A stretch of 64,000 nt of DNA from assembly GCF_004193775.1 (NCBI RefSeq), contig NC_041019.1, forward strand, positions 34,100,827 to 34,164,826, in the 5' to 3' direction. The DNA is from Glycine soja (Eukaryota > Streptophyta > Magnoliopsida > Fabales > Fabaceae). A program made the position numbers and the translations under genes. Below the pieces are notes generated by a model. It saw only the letters and a program-made list of their open reading frames with translations. It did not search any database and was not told the origin of the DNA. Of the stretch, positions 22,375-33,581 are shown piece by piece. Position 1 is the first letter of the stretch, and each line of letters opens with the position of its first letter.

Positions 22375-23290
22375 CATGAGCCTTAAGAGGACTACACGTC
22401 CTCACCATCAGAGGACTAGACGTCCTCGCCTTCAGAGGGCTGCACGCCCTTGCCATTAGAGGACTATACGTCCTCACCTTCAGAGGACTACACGTCCTCA
22501 CCATCAGAGGACTACACGTCCTCACCATCAGAGGACTGCACATCCTCACCTTCAGAGGGCTGCACGTCCTCACCTTCAGAGGGCTGCACGCCCTTGCCAT
22601 CAAAGGACTACACGTCCTCACCATCAGAGGGCTGCACGTCCTCACCTTCAGAGGACTACACGTCCTCACCATCAGAGGGCTACACGTCCTCACCATCAGA
22701 TGGCTGCACGTCCTTACCTTTAGAGGACTACACGTCCTCACTTTCAATGGACTAGACGTCCTCGCCTTCAGAGGGTTGCACGCCCTTGCCATCAGAGGAC
22801 TATACGTCCTCACCTTCAGAGGACTACACGTCCTCACCTTTAGAGGACTACACGTCCTCGCCTTCAGAGGACTACACATCCTCACCATCAGAGGGCTACA
22901 CGTCCTCACCTTCAGAGGGCTGAACGCCCTTGCCATCAGAGAACTAGATGTCCTCACCATCAGAGGGATGCACATCCTCACCTTCAGAGGACTACATGTC
23001 CTCACCATCAAAGGGCTACACGTCCTCACCATCAGAGGGCTGCACGTCCTCACCTTCAGAGGACTACACGTCCTCACCTTTAAAGGGCTGCACGCCCTTG
23101 CCATCAGAGGACTATATGTCCTCACCTTCAGAGGACTACACGTCCTCACCTTTAGAGGAGTATACGTCCTCACCTTCAGTGGATTGCACGCCCTCACCTT
23201 CAAAGGGCGACACGTCCTCAACTTCAGAGTGCTGCACGTCCTCACCTTTAGAGGGCTACGCGTCCTGACTTACAGTGGGCTCCATATCCA
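22375..23290 (+). repeat. 24-bp hairpin minisatellite, 38 units
   Basis: 38 consecutive units of about 24 bp built on GAGGACTACACGTCCTC plus a spacer (accatca or accttca). GGAC and GTCC, or GGGC and GCCC, are the two arms of a short stem around a 5-nt loop. By direct count 16 units have GGAC/GTCC, 4 have GGGC/GCCC, 8 have GGGC/GTCC (a G-U pair) and none have GGAC/GCCC; the others carry a further change. Long open frames on both strands, up to 337 codons on the minus strand, follow from a unit length divisible by three and are not regarded as genes. Confidence 0.92.
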
Positions 23291-23379
23291 CCCCTTAAGG
23301 TAATTTAAGGTCCTCTAGCCTTAATGCTTAACCGAGACTTGCACTCCCGGTTAAGGGGCCAGGAGTTTCCTTTTATCCG

Positions 23380-24100
23380 TTCCTGGGCCACCCCCTGATA
23401 TTGGAGGGCGCCAACTGTGCGAGCACGACCAGAAAGGGAGGCTATCACGCAGCTGCTATACATACCGGGGCAAGATTTCACCCGTGCCGCTGCAAAGAGA
23501 CGAGTGTGGTTCATGTGCGCCAACATGACCGCTCTTACACAGATATAGATGACGTTCCTACTTAGCAACATTCTGCCCGACGACCGCAATGCCGATCTCC
23601 CCCTGTGGAAGTATCAGTTGGTCTGTGCCGTTTCGACACAGGTAAGTATGCATGTGGCTAAACTGATTTCTGATACCATCCATTATTTGTAGGGATCATG
23701 CCCACAAGACATCCAGTGGACCCGGAGAAGTCCAACAGGGCCCTGGGGTTTCCAGCTCTGGTTACGGGCCTCTATCAGTCCTACAGGGTGCCCGTACCCC
23801 CCGGCAAGGTCATGCCATCGCGACATAGGTAAGTATGCATATGGTTCAAACTGATTTCTGATATCATCTATTGTTTACAGGGATCGCGCCCGCAGGACAC
23901 CCAGTGGACTCAAAGAAGTCCAACAGGGTCCTGGGGTTTCCAGCTCTGATTACGGGCCTCTGTCAGTTCTACGGAGTGCCCGTCACCCCCAATAAGGTCA
24001 TTAGGCCCCCTATTAATCGGGCTTTCATCAAGAGGTACTGCGCCCCCAGGCAGGCACAGGGCGAAACACCACAGCAGCCTGGGGATGGCTGGTAGCGGGC
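23380..24100 (+). pseudogene. Captured gene fragment resembling PF20167 plant transposon protein, with tandem exon-intron units
   Basis: 23390-23640 encodes a region like the PF20167 (Transposase_32) family: REAITQLLYIPGQDFTRAAA, then NMTALTQI, a stop where E2 has Trp, and LLSNILP. A GTAAGTATG donor at 23642 and TTATTTGTAG acceptor ending at 23692 bound a 51-bp potential intron. The next exon (VDPEKSNRALGFPALVTGLY type) is followed by a second, nearly identical GTAAGTATG...TTTACAG intron at 23829-23880 and a second copy of that exon. The final exon (RVLGFPALITGLCQFYGVPV, IRPPINRAFIKRYCAPRQAQ) ends at 24095. In-frame stops show it is not functional. E2 has the same cargo with three exon copies. 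Introns near 51 bp are unusually short for plants. Confidence 0.75.
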
Positions 24101-24424
24101 AACAAACGCACCGCCACCACCTCTAGAGTTCATCTCAGCTCATTCACAAAAAGGTTAGAGCATTGCCTACGACACATGGCCGACCAATAGGCGACCATAG
24201 TCCAAAGCCAAAGGTAAGCAAAGTACTAGGTCCGTGACCGACAAGTCATCATGTGTCCAACTCAAGACGTTAAAGAAGCGCTATTAGGAGGCAACCTAGT
24301 AACTTTTAAATTTCTGCTTGTTATTTGATCACCTTTTGTTTCACAAGTCATAGTAGGACACACCTAGTTGCTCATGATCCTAGGAATTTAAATAAAACTA
24401 GCGCAAGCAAGGAAGGTAGTCATA
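24101..24424 (+). other. E1 sequence downstream of the gene fragment
   Basis: Decayed continuation of the gene fragment. In E2 the matching segment (about 41517-41700, minus strand) stays open for about 60 more codons. After about 24280 it is non-coding and matches E2 41380-41510. Confidence 0.6.
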
Positions 24425-24675
24425 CCTCAAAATATATGTATGTGTGTTTAGGTAGCAAGATACCTTAGATATGCATGTATGTAGCAAAAAGATATCTCAC
24501 AAAATATATATATGTATGTTTAGGTAGCAAGATACCTTGGATATGCATGTATATAGCAAAAATATCTCACAAAACATATATATGTATGTTTAGGTAGCAA
24601 GATACCTTGGACACGCATGTATATAGCAAAATACCTCACAAAAATATACATATGTTTAGGTAGCAAAATACCTCA
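24425..24675 (+). repeat. Tandem repeat of about 73 bp with 'ggtagcaagatacct'
   Basis: About 3.5 copies of a unit holding tatgtatgtttaggtagca, agatacctt, gcatgtatatagcaaaa. Copies in E2 (30845-30903 and 41239-41360, reverse strand) supply the pre-insertion text for A1: the E1 words ccttggatatgcatg and ccttggacacgcatg correspond to catgcgtat joined to ccaagg. Confidence 0.85.
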
Positions 24676-26115
24676 TGGAAAAAGAAAAAAAGAAAAAAAA
24701 AGAAAGAAGAGAGAGGAAATGAACAAATGATAAATAACTTAAAAAAGAAAAAAAGAGGAAAAGGAAAAGAGAGCAAGTAAGGAAAGAAAAAGAAGGAAGG
24801 AAAAAAGAAAATAATAAGAATAAAGAGTTGTCTAGCTAAAAAACAACATGCTCGTTAATAGAGATAATTTCCAACTTTTATTTGAAGGAAAAAATTCGTT
24901 GATCATAGCTAGTTTTTGAAAAAAATGTGTGTACACATTTGAAGGGTAAATGCTGTGAAAGTTTTTCCGAACACCCAAGATAGACTCGGATGAATGCACA
25001 AATTGATAAAAGAACATATTTTGGAAGCACTGGGTTGACTAAAATAGGGAAAATGAATTATGAGCCCTAGCATCGCATGACCAAAAAATTTTCGACACTT
25101 GAGTGTCCACATAGGTTCATGCATGATTAGTTTTGCATAAAATTTCCAAATCATCATTATTGCATTTTTGTCATGGAAATAATGTGGGACATCCCCTTTT
25201 ATCCTAGGACCAAACAAACCCTGACATATATAAAGTCCAACCATGCTACAAGCCTCGAGCCAAAATCCCAATTTACCATAAATCTTGACCCAGGGTGAGA
25301 ATGTCAATCCTTGCCCTCAGAAGAAAACAAATAAGGGGAAGCAAAAAGAGAAAATTCCTAATCAAAGAGCGAGAGAAAGCAAAAAAAAAAAAAGAAGAAA
25401 GAAAATTCCCGATCAAGGATCGGAATAACAACAGAAGAAATATGCAGAAAAGTCTTTGGATTAGACAATATCTGAACAATACAGAATTGTCACCAAGTAA
25501 AAGAAAGGAAACCACGACCTAAAGTGGTCCTCTCCCTTTGATTGCCAACCTAAATCCTGTGCGTCGGTGACTTGTTCACCTCACACTAAACAAAAACAGA
25601 AAAGGAAAAAGTCAAAAACACTCAAAGTCAAAGTTCCCACCAAATAAACACCATTCCCAAGAAAAAGTCCTATTGATCCATGATCACGCATGTAATCTTT
25701 GATTTGATAGGAAATAATTTGCAAAATCAAGTCATGGCATATCTATGGTTTGGAATTAGGATGAAACACTTACCCGTGTGAGATTGATACACTTTGAGTG
25801 ATTTTCTTCTATTTTTGTTGAACCCAGTGTTTCCTCTAAATGCTCATTTAGAAGCGAAATGCTAACATCCAAAATCTCATTTATGGTTATGAGAAGATTT
25901 CATCAGTATACTTCCCTTCCCCGGTAGACACATTGTTTTTCATCCGAAAAGCATATGTTGCTCTGATTAGTTGGAAGTTTTCTCTCTTTACTAAAGCATG
26001 TTCGCATTTTAGTGAAGAAAACACCGAGACTATTTTTAGTCTCACAAGTTATCCAGAACTACGTAGGTCTGAGCTCATTGAGGATACGTAGGAGCAAGAG
26101 CCTCGCTTTTGTCGG
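24676..26115 (+). other. E1 3' untranslated region, purine-rich
   Basis: No gene. 24676-24830 is an almost pure A/G tract. 25300-25520 contains 'aattcccgatcaaggatcgg', the reverse complement of the pyrimidine tract in E2 (30180-30270). The end (25980-26110) matches E2 29490-29650 in reverse. This confirms that E1 and E2 share a 3' region of at least 1.4 kb. Confidence 0.7.
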
Positions 26116-26870
26116 CCGCCCCACAATTTTTGTCATACTGACACTGGAGTCACGTGACATGCGGAGATACCCGAGTGGTTATCCGTTTAAACTTTCTTTT
26201 GCTATCTCTAAGACTCAAAGCATGATAGCACGTAGAGATTAACGTCGTCTTCTGCACCCTTTGTCAATCGCGGACAACAAGCCCGTTGACACGCAGAGAT
26301 TTACGTCATCTTCCGCGCAGACAATTTCTGTAATACTGTCACTGGAGTCACGTGACATGCGGAGATACCCGAGTGGTTATCCGTTTAAACTTTCTTTTGC
26401 TATCTCTAAGACTCAAAGCATGATAGCACGCAGAGACTATCGTCGTCTTCTGCATCCTTTGTCAATCGCGGCCAACAAACTCGTTGACACGCGGAGATTT
26501 ACGTCATCTTCCACGCAGACAATTTCTGTCATACTGACACTAGAGTCACGTGACATGCAGAGATACCCGAGTGGTTATCCGTTTAAACTTTATTTTGCTA
26601 TCTCTAAGACTCAAAGCATGATAGCACGCAGAGACTAACGTCATCTTCTGCACCCTTTGTCAATCGCGGCCAACAAGCCCGTTGACACGCAGAGATTTAC
26701 GTCATCTTCCTCGCAGACAATTTCTGTCATATTGACACTAGAGTCACGTGACATGCAGAGATACCCGAGTGGTTATCCGTTTAAACCTTTTTTTGCTATC
26801 TCTAAGACTCAAAGCATGATAGCACGAAGAGACTAACGTCGTCTTCTGCACCTTTTGTCATCCAGAGGCG
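26116..26870 (+). repeat. 198-bp tandem array of three-module units, E1 3' untranslated region
   Basis: CACGTGACAT recurs at 26151, 26349, 26547 and 26745, an exact 198-bp period, about 3.7 copies. Each unit holds three stem-loop modules: TGTCA...TGACA, TGCTATC...GATAGCA and TGTCAA...TTGACA. Each is followed by GCGGAGA or GCAGAGA. The array ends in a TGTCATC...GATGACA module at 26856-26886 identical in type to the E3 array at the window start. Confidence 0.92.
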
Positions 26871-27097
26871 GCGGGACCGATGACATGCGGGAACCAGTTG
26901 GTCCCGCATTTTTACCTTTATCATTCAAGAGCAGCAAGTTGGGTGGTGAACGCGCATAGACGAATTATGCGCCTTTGTCATCCAGGGATAGCAAGTCAAT
27001 TGCATGTGGAGATATCATATGGTCACCCGCAACTTTTGTCAACCTAGAGGAACGAAATTAGTGTCTTATCTTTACTTCCCTTTTATCTCCAATAAAA

Positions 27098-27117
27098 GAC
27101 AAGTAAAGAAGGGCAAC
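27098..27117 (+). promoter_or_regulatory. Polypurine tract of E1
   Basis: gacaagtaaagaagggcaac directly precedes the TG of the 3' LTR, equivalent to 1101-1120 in E3. The 227 bp between the array and this site hold no gene. Confidence 0.8.
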
Positions 27118-29108
27118 TGTCATACCCTAATTTCGTCCAGGGACCATTGTTTGGTGGCATGCAACTTTCATTTGACCACTTCGAGGTACTTGGCACCCAT
27201 CGTTAGGAAATTCGTGAAGTTCCGTGACATGCCGGAAATCAAAAGAAAGCATCGTTGGACAATTCGTGGAGTTCCGTGACATGCCGGAAATCAAAAGAAA
27301 ACATCGTTGCACAATTCGTGAGGTTCCGTAACATTTCGGAAGTCAAAAAAAGGGGGGATGGTTGCGTAATCCGTAATGTTTTGTGACATTACGGAAAGAA
27401 AACAAGTATCGTTACGTAATCCGTAAGGTTCCGTAACGTTACGGAAAAAGAATCAGCAAAGAAGGGGGGTGAACTTATCAAGATAGGGGTGTAAATAGCA
27501 ATTCGAGTCTAGGCCCTTCTAGAACGTTTTCGAAGTTGGGTTGCTTAAGGAGGAAGCAACTGAGCGGCAAGCTCCTCCACGTTTTTGAAAAATGGTTTTC
27601 GGGGCTTCCGTGGCTTCCGTAATGCTTCCGTAAAATTTTCGAAAATCTTGGGTAAGCATATTCCACTTAACATTGGTGAAAGGGAAGAGAAAAAATATGA
27701 AAATCAAATCTGAAACACTTCCGTAAGGCTTCCGTAACTTTTCCGTAAAATACGAAAAGGGGGGTTGAACTTACTAATTCGGGTGCGCTTAGAAATCTTC
27801 TTCATTAAGTCTCTGGGTGGCAAGCACCTCCCTTTTTTCCTATAAATAGGGGAAGGGGGAGCTGTTTCAAAATGTTCAAGACCCCTTGGCTATGCATTTC
27901 GGCTATTTTGGGCAAAAAACACGTTTTCGTGAAAAAAAATCGAGTCGAAGTGCTTTCGTAACGCCTCCGTAAGCGATTCTGTGGAAATTCTTCATCGTTC
28001 TTCGTCGTTCTTCACCGTTCTTCGTTCTTCGACGAGTAAGTTTTCAAATTCGAGACTTTCAATTCATTTCTTGTTTTGTGTACTTTCACTTTAATTTCGT
28101 TTACTTTCAGTTTTCTTTTCTTCCGTTTTTTAACGTGCTTTAGTCATTTACTTAAGTCATTTTCTCGCCTAATCAAAAAATAAAATAAATTTCCACCGAT
28201 CATTTGAATTGTAACATCCGTTAATTTCTGTTAAAATGAAATCCGACCGTTCGGTCATGCCGTAACCACGTTGGAAACCAAAAAGAGGTAAAATAATAAT
28301 ATCATAATCAAAAATATCTTTTAGTAAAATAAATCAAAAAAAATCAATCGGACGTTGTTCTTTGGGATTTCTCTTTCTTAAATCGAATCGACTAATAACC
28401 AAAGTGAAACTAAGGCTAAAATCAATTCATAAACCAAACTTTTGTCATCGCCTAAAAAAGCCATTTTCAAAGGTCCAACGCCTTGAAATGGTCTTTTCCG
28501 CTTTTATTGGTTAAGTGTAGATTTTTAAAAAGCCTAAAATCAATATGTATCTTTGTTACCTCTTTCAAAAATAATGAAATCATTAATGGTCCAATGCCTT
28601 AATGTTTTCTCACTTTTCAAAAGAATCGAAAGATTGTCTAATGGTCCAACGCCTTAAATGACCTTTCATTCAATAAAAACTAAAAAATAACTTAACCAAA
28701 ACGCTTTGTTCACAAAAGAACTACGTAGGTTTGATTTTCTCATCACAATTGAGGAATACGTAGGAGTAAAGGGAAACGCCCTTGTCGACCACAAAAAGAT
28801 AAAAATATAAAAAGGCATAAAAAAGACATAAGAACGTAAAAAGAGAAGATAACATAAATTGAAGTCATATTTGCACATTTGATTAAAGGCTGCCGTCTCT
28901 TGTGACGGACGTGTGGGGTGCTAATACCTTCCCCGTGCGTAAATACAACTCCCGAACCTTTCACTTAAAGTTCGTAGATCACGTCTTTTCCGGTTTTTCT
29001 GACGTTTTCTTCAAATAAACGTTGGTGGCGACTCCGCGCGTATTCCTTTCTTGGAACACGCACCCACGAGCCCCGCGTCGCCCTCCCACCGAAGGGTAGG
29101 TTGCAACA
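27118..29108 (+). mobile_element. 3' LTR of E1
   Basis: 1,991 bp, TG...CA. It is longer than the 5' LTR mainly because a segment with gttccgtgacatgccggaaa (about 27218-27300) is duplicated. The TATAAATA box is at 27841-27848. TTCCGTAACGTTACGGAA at 27429-27446 is an exact 18-bp palindrome. The LTR ends GGTTGCAACA, with the G of the usual GCGACA changed to A. Confidence 0.92.
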
Positions 29109-29113
29109 CATAT

Positions 29114-30898
29114 AAAACTCTTTTCTTTTCTTTATATATAGACACGACATTTGTTCACAACGCCTCTTTGTCTTTTTTTTTCTATTCTTGGCGTTATCAT
29201 GATTTTTGTTCGTTTTATTTTTAGGACGACGTTCCTAAAGGAAAACTCTACAAGGTTCCGGAATTTCAACAAACATTATCGACAATAATGAAGTAAGCAT
29301 TAACGCAAAAGTCCAAACAAAATGTATGCACAAAACAAAAGACAATTGAAAAAAACAAAACAAACGTTAGTCCCTCAAGTCATAGAAACAAGATAACATA
29401 CAAATGATAAATGATGGGACATACCATATTGGGGATCCCACGGTCATGTGGCTCCGCATGCCACCAGACTCTTGGGTCACGGTAACAAAAGGTGGGGTGG
29501 TCGACAAAAGCAGGGCTTTTGCTCCTACGTATCCTCAATTTGTGATGAGGAATTCAGACCTACGTAGTTCTTGATAACTGTGAGACTAAAAATAGTCTCG
29601 GTGTTTTCTTCACTAAAATGCGAACATGCTTTAGTAAAGAGACCAAACCTCCAATTGATCAGGGCAACATATGATTTTTGATGAAAAACAATGTGTCTAT
29701 TGGGGAAGGAGAGTATGCTGATGAAATTTTCTCATAACCATAAATGAGATTTTGGATGTTAGCATTTCGTTTCTAAACAACCATTTAGAGGAACACTGGG
29801 TCCAACAAAAATAGGAGAAAATCACTCAAAGTGTATCAATCTCACACAGGTAAGTGTTTTATCCTAATTCTGAACCATAGATATGTCATGACTTGATTTT
29901 GCAAATCATTTCCTATCAAATCAAAGATTACATGCGTGATCATTGATCAATAGGACTTTTTTTTGGGAATGGTTTGTTTCTTTGTGGGAATTTTGGCTTT
30001 GAGTGTTCTTGGCCTTTTCCTTTTTTGTTTTTGTTTAGTGCGGGGCGAGAAAGTCGCTAGTGCACAGGATTTTGGTTGGCAATCAAAGGGAGAGGATCAC
30101 TTTAGGTCGTGGTTTCCTTTCTTTCCTTGTTTACTTGGTGACAATTCTCTATCGTTCAGATATTGTCTGGTCCAAAGACCTTTTTGCATGTTTATTCTGT
30201 TTTCTTCCGATCTTTGATCGGGAATTTTCTTTCTTATTTTTGCTTTCTCCCCCCTCTTTTGATTGGGAATTTTCTCCTTTTCTCTCTTTTTTGTTTTCTT
30301 CCGAGGGCAAGGATTGACATTCTCACCCTGGGTCAAGGTTTATGATAAGTTGGGAATTTGGCTCAGGGCTTGTAGAATTGCTGGTCATGATATATGTTAG
30401 GGTTTGGCCAGCGGTTCGGGGATAAAGGGGAGGTCCCACATTATTTCCATGATACACATGCAACAATGATGATTAGGAAATTTTATGCAAAACTGGTCAT
30501 GCATGCACCTATGCGGACACTCAAGTGTCAAGTTTTTATGACCATGTGACACTAGGGCTCAGGATTCATTTTCCCTATTCAAGTCAACCTAGTGTTTCCA
30601 AAATATGTTCTTTTATCAATTCATCCGATTCCATTTTTGGGCGTTCGGGAAAATTTTCACAACATTCACCCTTCAGGTGTATACACATTTATTCAAAAAA
30701 CTGGTTATGATCAGTGAATCTTTTTTCAAAGAAAAGCTGGAAGTTATTTCTCTTCAAAAGCGTGTTGGCTTTTCAGCCGAAAGATATATTTTTTGTTCTT
30801 TTTCATGTTTGTTTTTGTTTTTTTCTTTTTTTTCCATGAGGTAGTTTGCTACCTAAACATATGTATATTTTTGTGAGGTATTTTTGCTATATACATGC
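29114..30898 (-). other. E2 3' untranslated sequence, second copy of the internal duplication
   Basis: No gene. It matches E1 24600-26110 in reverse orientation and the E2 segment 12811-14315 in direct orientation. 29500-29570 contains 'ctcctacgta' and 'cctacgtagttctt' words also present in the LTRs, so some LTR-derived sequence has been copied into the internal region. Confidence 0.65.
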
Positions 30899-30903
30899 GT
30901 ATT

Positions 30904-32075
30904 TGATCGAGGCCGTACCCGAATCAAATAAACATGAAAATGCAGTAACTAGGAAGTGATCCTAGGTCGTTTCCCAACGAGCAGTGACAAGCCAAATGTT
31001 CATAATATACTTGTAGTAATAGTAACGATGGGGGGGGCTTTGTTTGTTTTGTGATTAAAGAGCAGAACAAGTAAACTGGAATACGAAACTACTAATATTA
31101 AAAACGGGTTGTTTCCTCTGATTCAGAAGCCATTCTCTTATCCTGGGTTATGGAGAATTCGTCCCTAATAGTCAACCACTTAATCCAACCCTATTTCAAT
31201 TTACTAAGCGAAAATCAACTTAGGGTTTTCAATATGTGATTAGGCACCACATACACCAGTTAGCCCTTCGTCCATTAAGCATGAACGCAAGTTAGGCTCA
31301 GAGGCAATTAATCGAACACGAAGCGTGCACTGATTAATATTCACGAATTTGGGATACTGGTGAAGGGAGAACTGCCAGGAAACCACATTACAAGCGAAAC
31401 CTCAAAGAGAGTTGGGCTTCGTCCTCAAAAGGAAACAACACCAGAAAATCTAGCCTTCCATGGATTCAAATAGAAAACGCAATTGAAACATGAAGCAGAA
31501 ACGTAAATGAACGGAAACGTAAATGAACAGAAACGTAAACGAACAGAAATGTAAAATGGAACAGAAACGTAAATGAGAGTAGAAGAAGAAGCAAGAACGA
31601 AATTGTAATTAGAAGCAGAAAACGTAAAATTGCATTACGAACTCAGAAGCATCAAAACAAAAAAAATGAAAACCCTAAAACAAAGCTCTGAATAATGAAT
31701 AGCATAACAGAATAGAATGCCCTGCACGAATCCCAAGGCAGCTATTTAAAAAGAGTCACTCAAAGTCACTGGGCCCTATTACAATACTCTGGCCCAAAAT
31801 GAAATAAACACTGAACAACATAAAATAAAATTGCGAAATTTCCTAATTAGAAATTAACTAAGATAAGCGCTGCTTTATTTGCCATCTTCAAGTCCACAAC
31901 CAAAATCCGGATTAAGCCCAATGTTTCATTAATTCCTGAAATTAGATTAAAAACATCAAATTAGCTAAATGAGCCCAAATAATAAAACTGCCTAATTAAT
32001 TGACAATTAAGACCAATCAATAATTAAAATGGTGCAAAAAGGGTTTAGAAAATAGAAGAAAATGATGGCACATCA
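30904..32075 (-). mobile_element. 3' LTR of A1
   Basis: 1,172 bp; the minus strand reads TGATGTGCCATCATTTTC...CGGCCTCGATCA. It matches 40067-41238 throughout. Confidence 0.93.
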
Positions 32076-32090
32076 AAACCCCCCATACTT
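32076..32090 (-). promoter_or_regulatory. Polypurine tract of A1
   Basis: The minus strand reads aagtatggggggttt immediately before the TGATG start of the 3' LTR. Confidence 0.75.
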
Positions 32091-33581
32091 AGCCTTTTGC
32101 ACTCCTGGGCAAAATGAAACAAAGAACAAAATCCAAGGATATCAGAGGGAGACAAACAAAAACATTCACATATTTCTCAATGAACATCAGGGAATGAAAG
32201 GAATGGGTAACATCTAACATAAGGAGATCCAAAAAGTCAAGACATTCATGAAAATCATCCAAGCAACCCAATCATGGCAAAACAGTTAATCAGCTCAAGA
32301 ATGAAAAGTGATAAAGCCTCACAAGATATACACTCTATCTCTCAAGTGTCTAGGCTACTATTTACCCTCAAAGCACCCATGAAAGCAAACACCACATAAA
32401 CTTGGCAAGATTCTAAAATTGACAATCAACCCATAAACACAAGCACATGAGGATCAAAAGGTCTTTTAAGGTTGTAATGGGGCCAAGGACAAGGTATGGA
32501 GAAATATGGAATAAGTGGCTAAATCCCAAAGGAATAGAGGAGCAAAGGGGAATAAGTGCATATTAAGAAAAAAATAAAAAGAAGTAAAGATAAAAATTAA
32601 ACATGAAGAGTAGAACCAAAAGTTTCATCATTCTTGTGCCATTTAAGATCTTATTCACTCAACTTTATTGCTTTTCTTTTTCTTTTTTCGATTTTTTTTT
32701 TTTTTTTACTCTTTAGCCTTTGAGAAACAACATTTCATTCAGCATGTCCAACATTTAACCAATATACAATGTACATCAAGTATGGCCCAAAATACATCAT
32801 GAAGCATAGCCAACAAAACAAGTTGTCCAATGAAACAAAAACCCCCCACACTTATTCCCAAAACAATTCCAAAGCTCCAAAATTCCTTAAGGATATGGTA
32901 ATATCATGGTTTTTCACTTAAGGTTTGTAGTGAGCTTCAAAACAAGGAAAGGGACACAAGGCTCAAAAGGGCTATCAAAGGAATTAATTCAAGGTAAGTC
33001 CATTTGGCTAGAAGCTTATAAGAACAAAATTGCCTTAATCATTTCCAAATATGCATGTGAATTAGGATGCATCAACAAGAATCAAGCCAAGGCTATTGTG
33101 CAAGCAATCAATGGGGCAAAACACACCAAATGATTATAATGATGGATGGCTCAAATTCTCACAAAGGTAAAATCATCACTTTCAAATTGAGCTTTCAAAA
33201 CTATCATGACATGTAGAGAAGAATCAAGGATTTCAAGTCACAAAATGTCAAGAACTTTTATTTTCAAAACAATTACCCATTTCTTGAACATATCCTATAA
33301 TTCAAAGAAAAACATGCAAAGTCGTACGTGCACACAAAATTGACCCAAAATATTAAACTAAAAATCCGACGAAACTAACAACATTAACAAATTAACACAA
33401 CTAACAAATTAACAAAACCAACAAAACTAGCAAAACCAAAGAACACTCCCCCCCATACTTAAACAACACATTGTCCTCAATGTAGCACAATTAAAAGATT
33501 AAAAACAATTAAATCATCAAAGAGAATCAGACAAGTGTAATAAAAGCAAAGAAGGAGATAGGAAAAGAAAAACTCCCTAAG
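32091..33581 (-). other. A1 segment between pol and polypurine tract, no env ORF
   Basis: 1.5 kb without a credible reading frame or transmembrane-type protein in the sense direction. Just after pol it contains cattgaggacaatgtgttg and a G-run, which also follow pol in A2 (63883-63915). So this is a conserved untranslated segment of the family. Confidence 0.7.

Larger units (their letters stand above)
14321..29108 (+). mobile_element. Complete non-autonomous Ogre-like retrotransposon E1, nested in E2
   Basis: 14,788 bp from TGTCATACCC to GGTTGCAACA, flanked by perfect CATAT duplications at 14316-14320 and 29109-29113. Order: 5' LTR 1,914 bp, primer-binding site, leader, extra first ORF, gag remnant, 24-bp hairpin array, PF20167-like fragment, 73-bp repeats, purine-rich 3' region, 198-bp array, polypurine tract, 3' LTR 1,991 bp. 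An extra ORF before gag is a hallmark of Ogre elements. Protease, RT, RNase H and integrase are entirely missing, so it could only have moved with enzymes supplied by another element. Confidence 0.93.

Noticed and set aside
22232..23245. Minus-strand 337-codon frame and plus-strand 101-175-codon frames rich in repeated 8-residue units
   Set aside because: They follow the 24-bp DNA repeat in several frames on both strands, because 24 is divisible by three; there is no independent coding signal.
22375..23290. CRISPR-like appearance of regularly spaced palindromic repeats
   Set aside because: Units abut with only a short, near-constant spacer; there are no unique spacers and no cas genes, and the context is a plant retrotransposon.
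32091..33581. Search for an env-like ORF between A1 pol and its 3' LTR
   Set aside because: No sense-strand frame of useful length or membrane segment was found; the 75-codon plus-strand frame at 32906 is antisense and without features.
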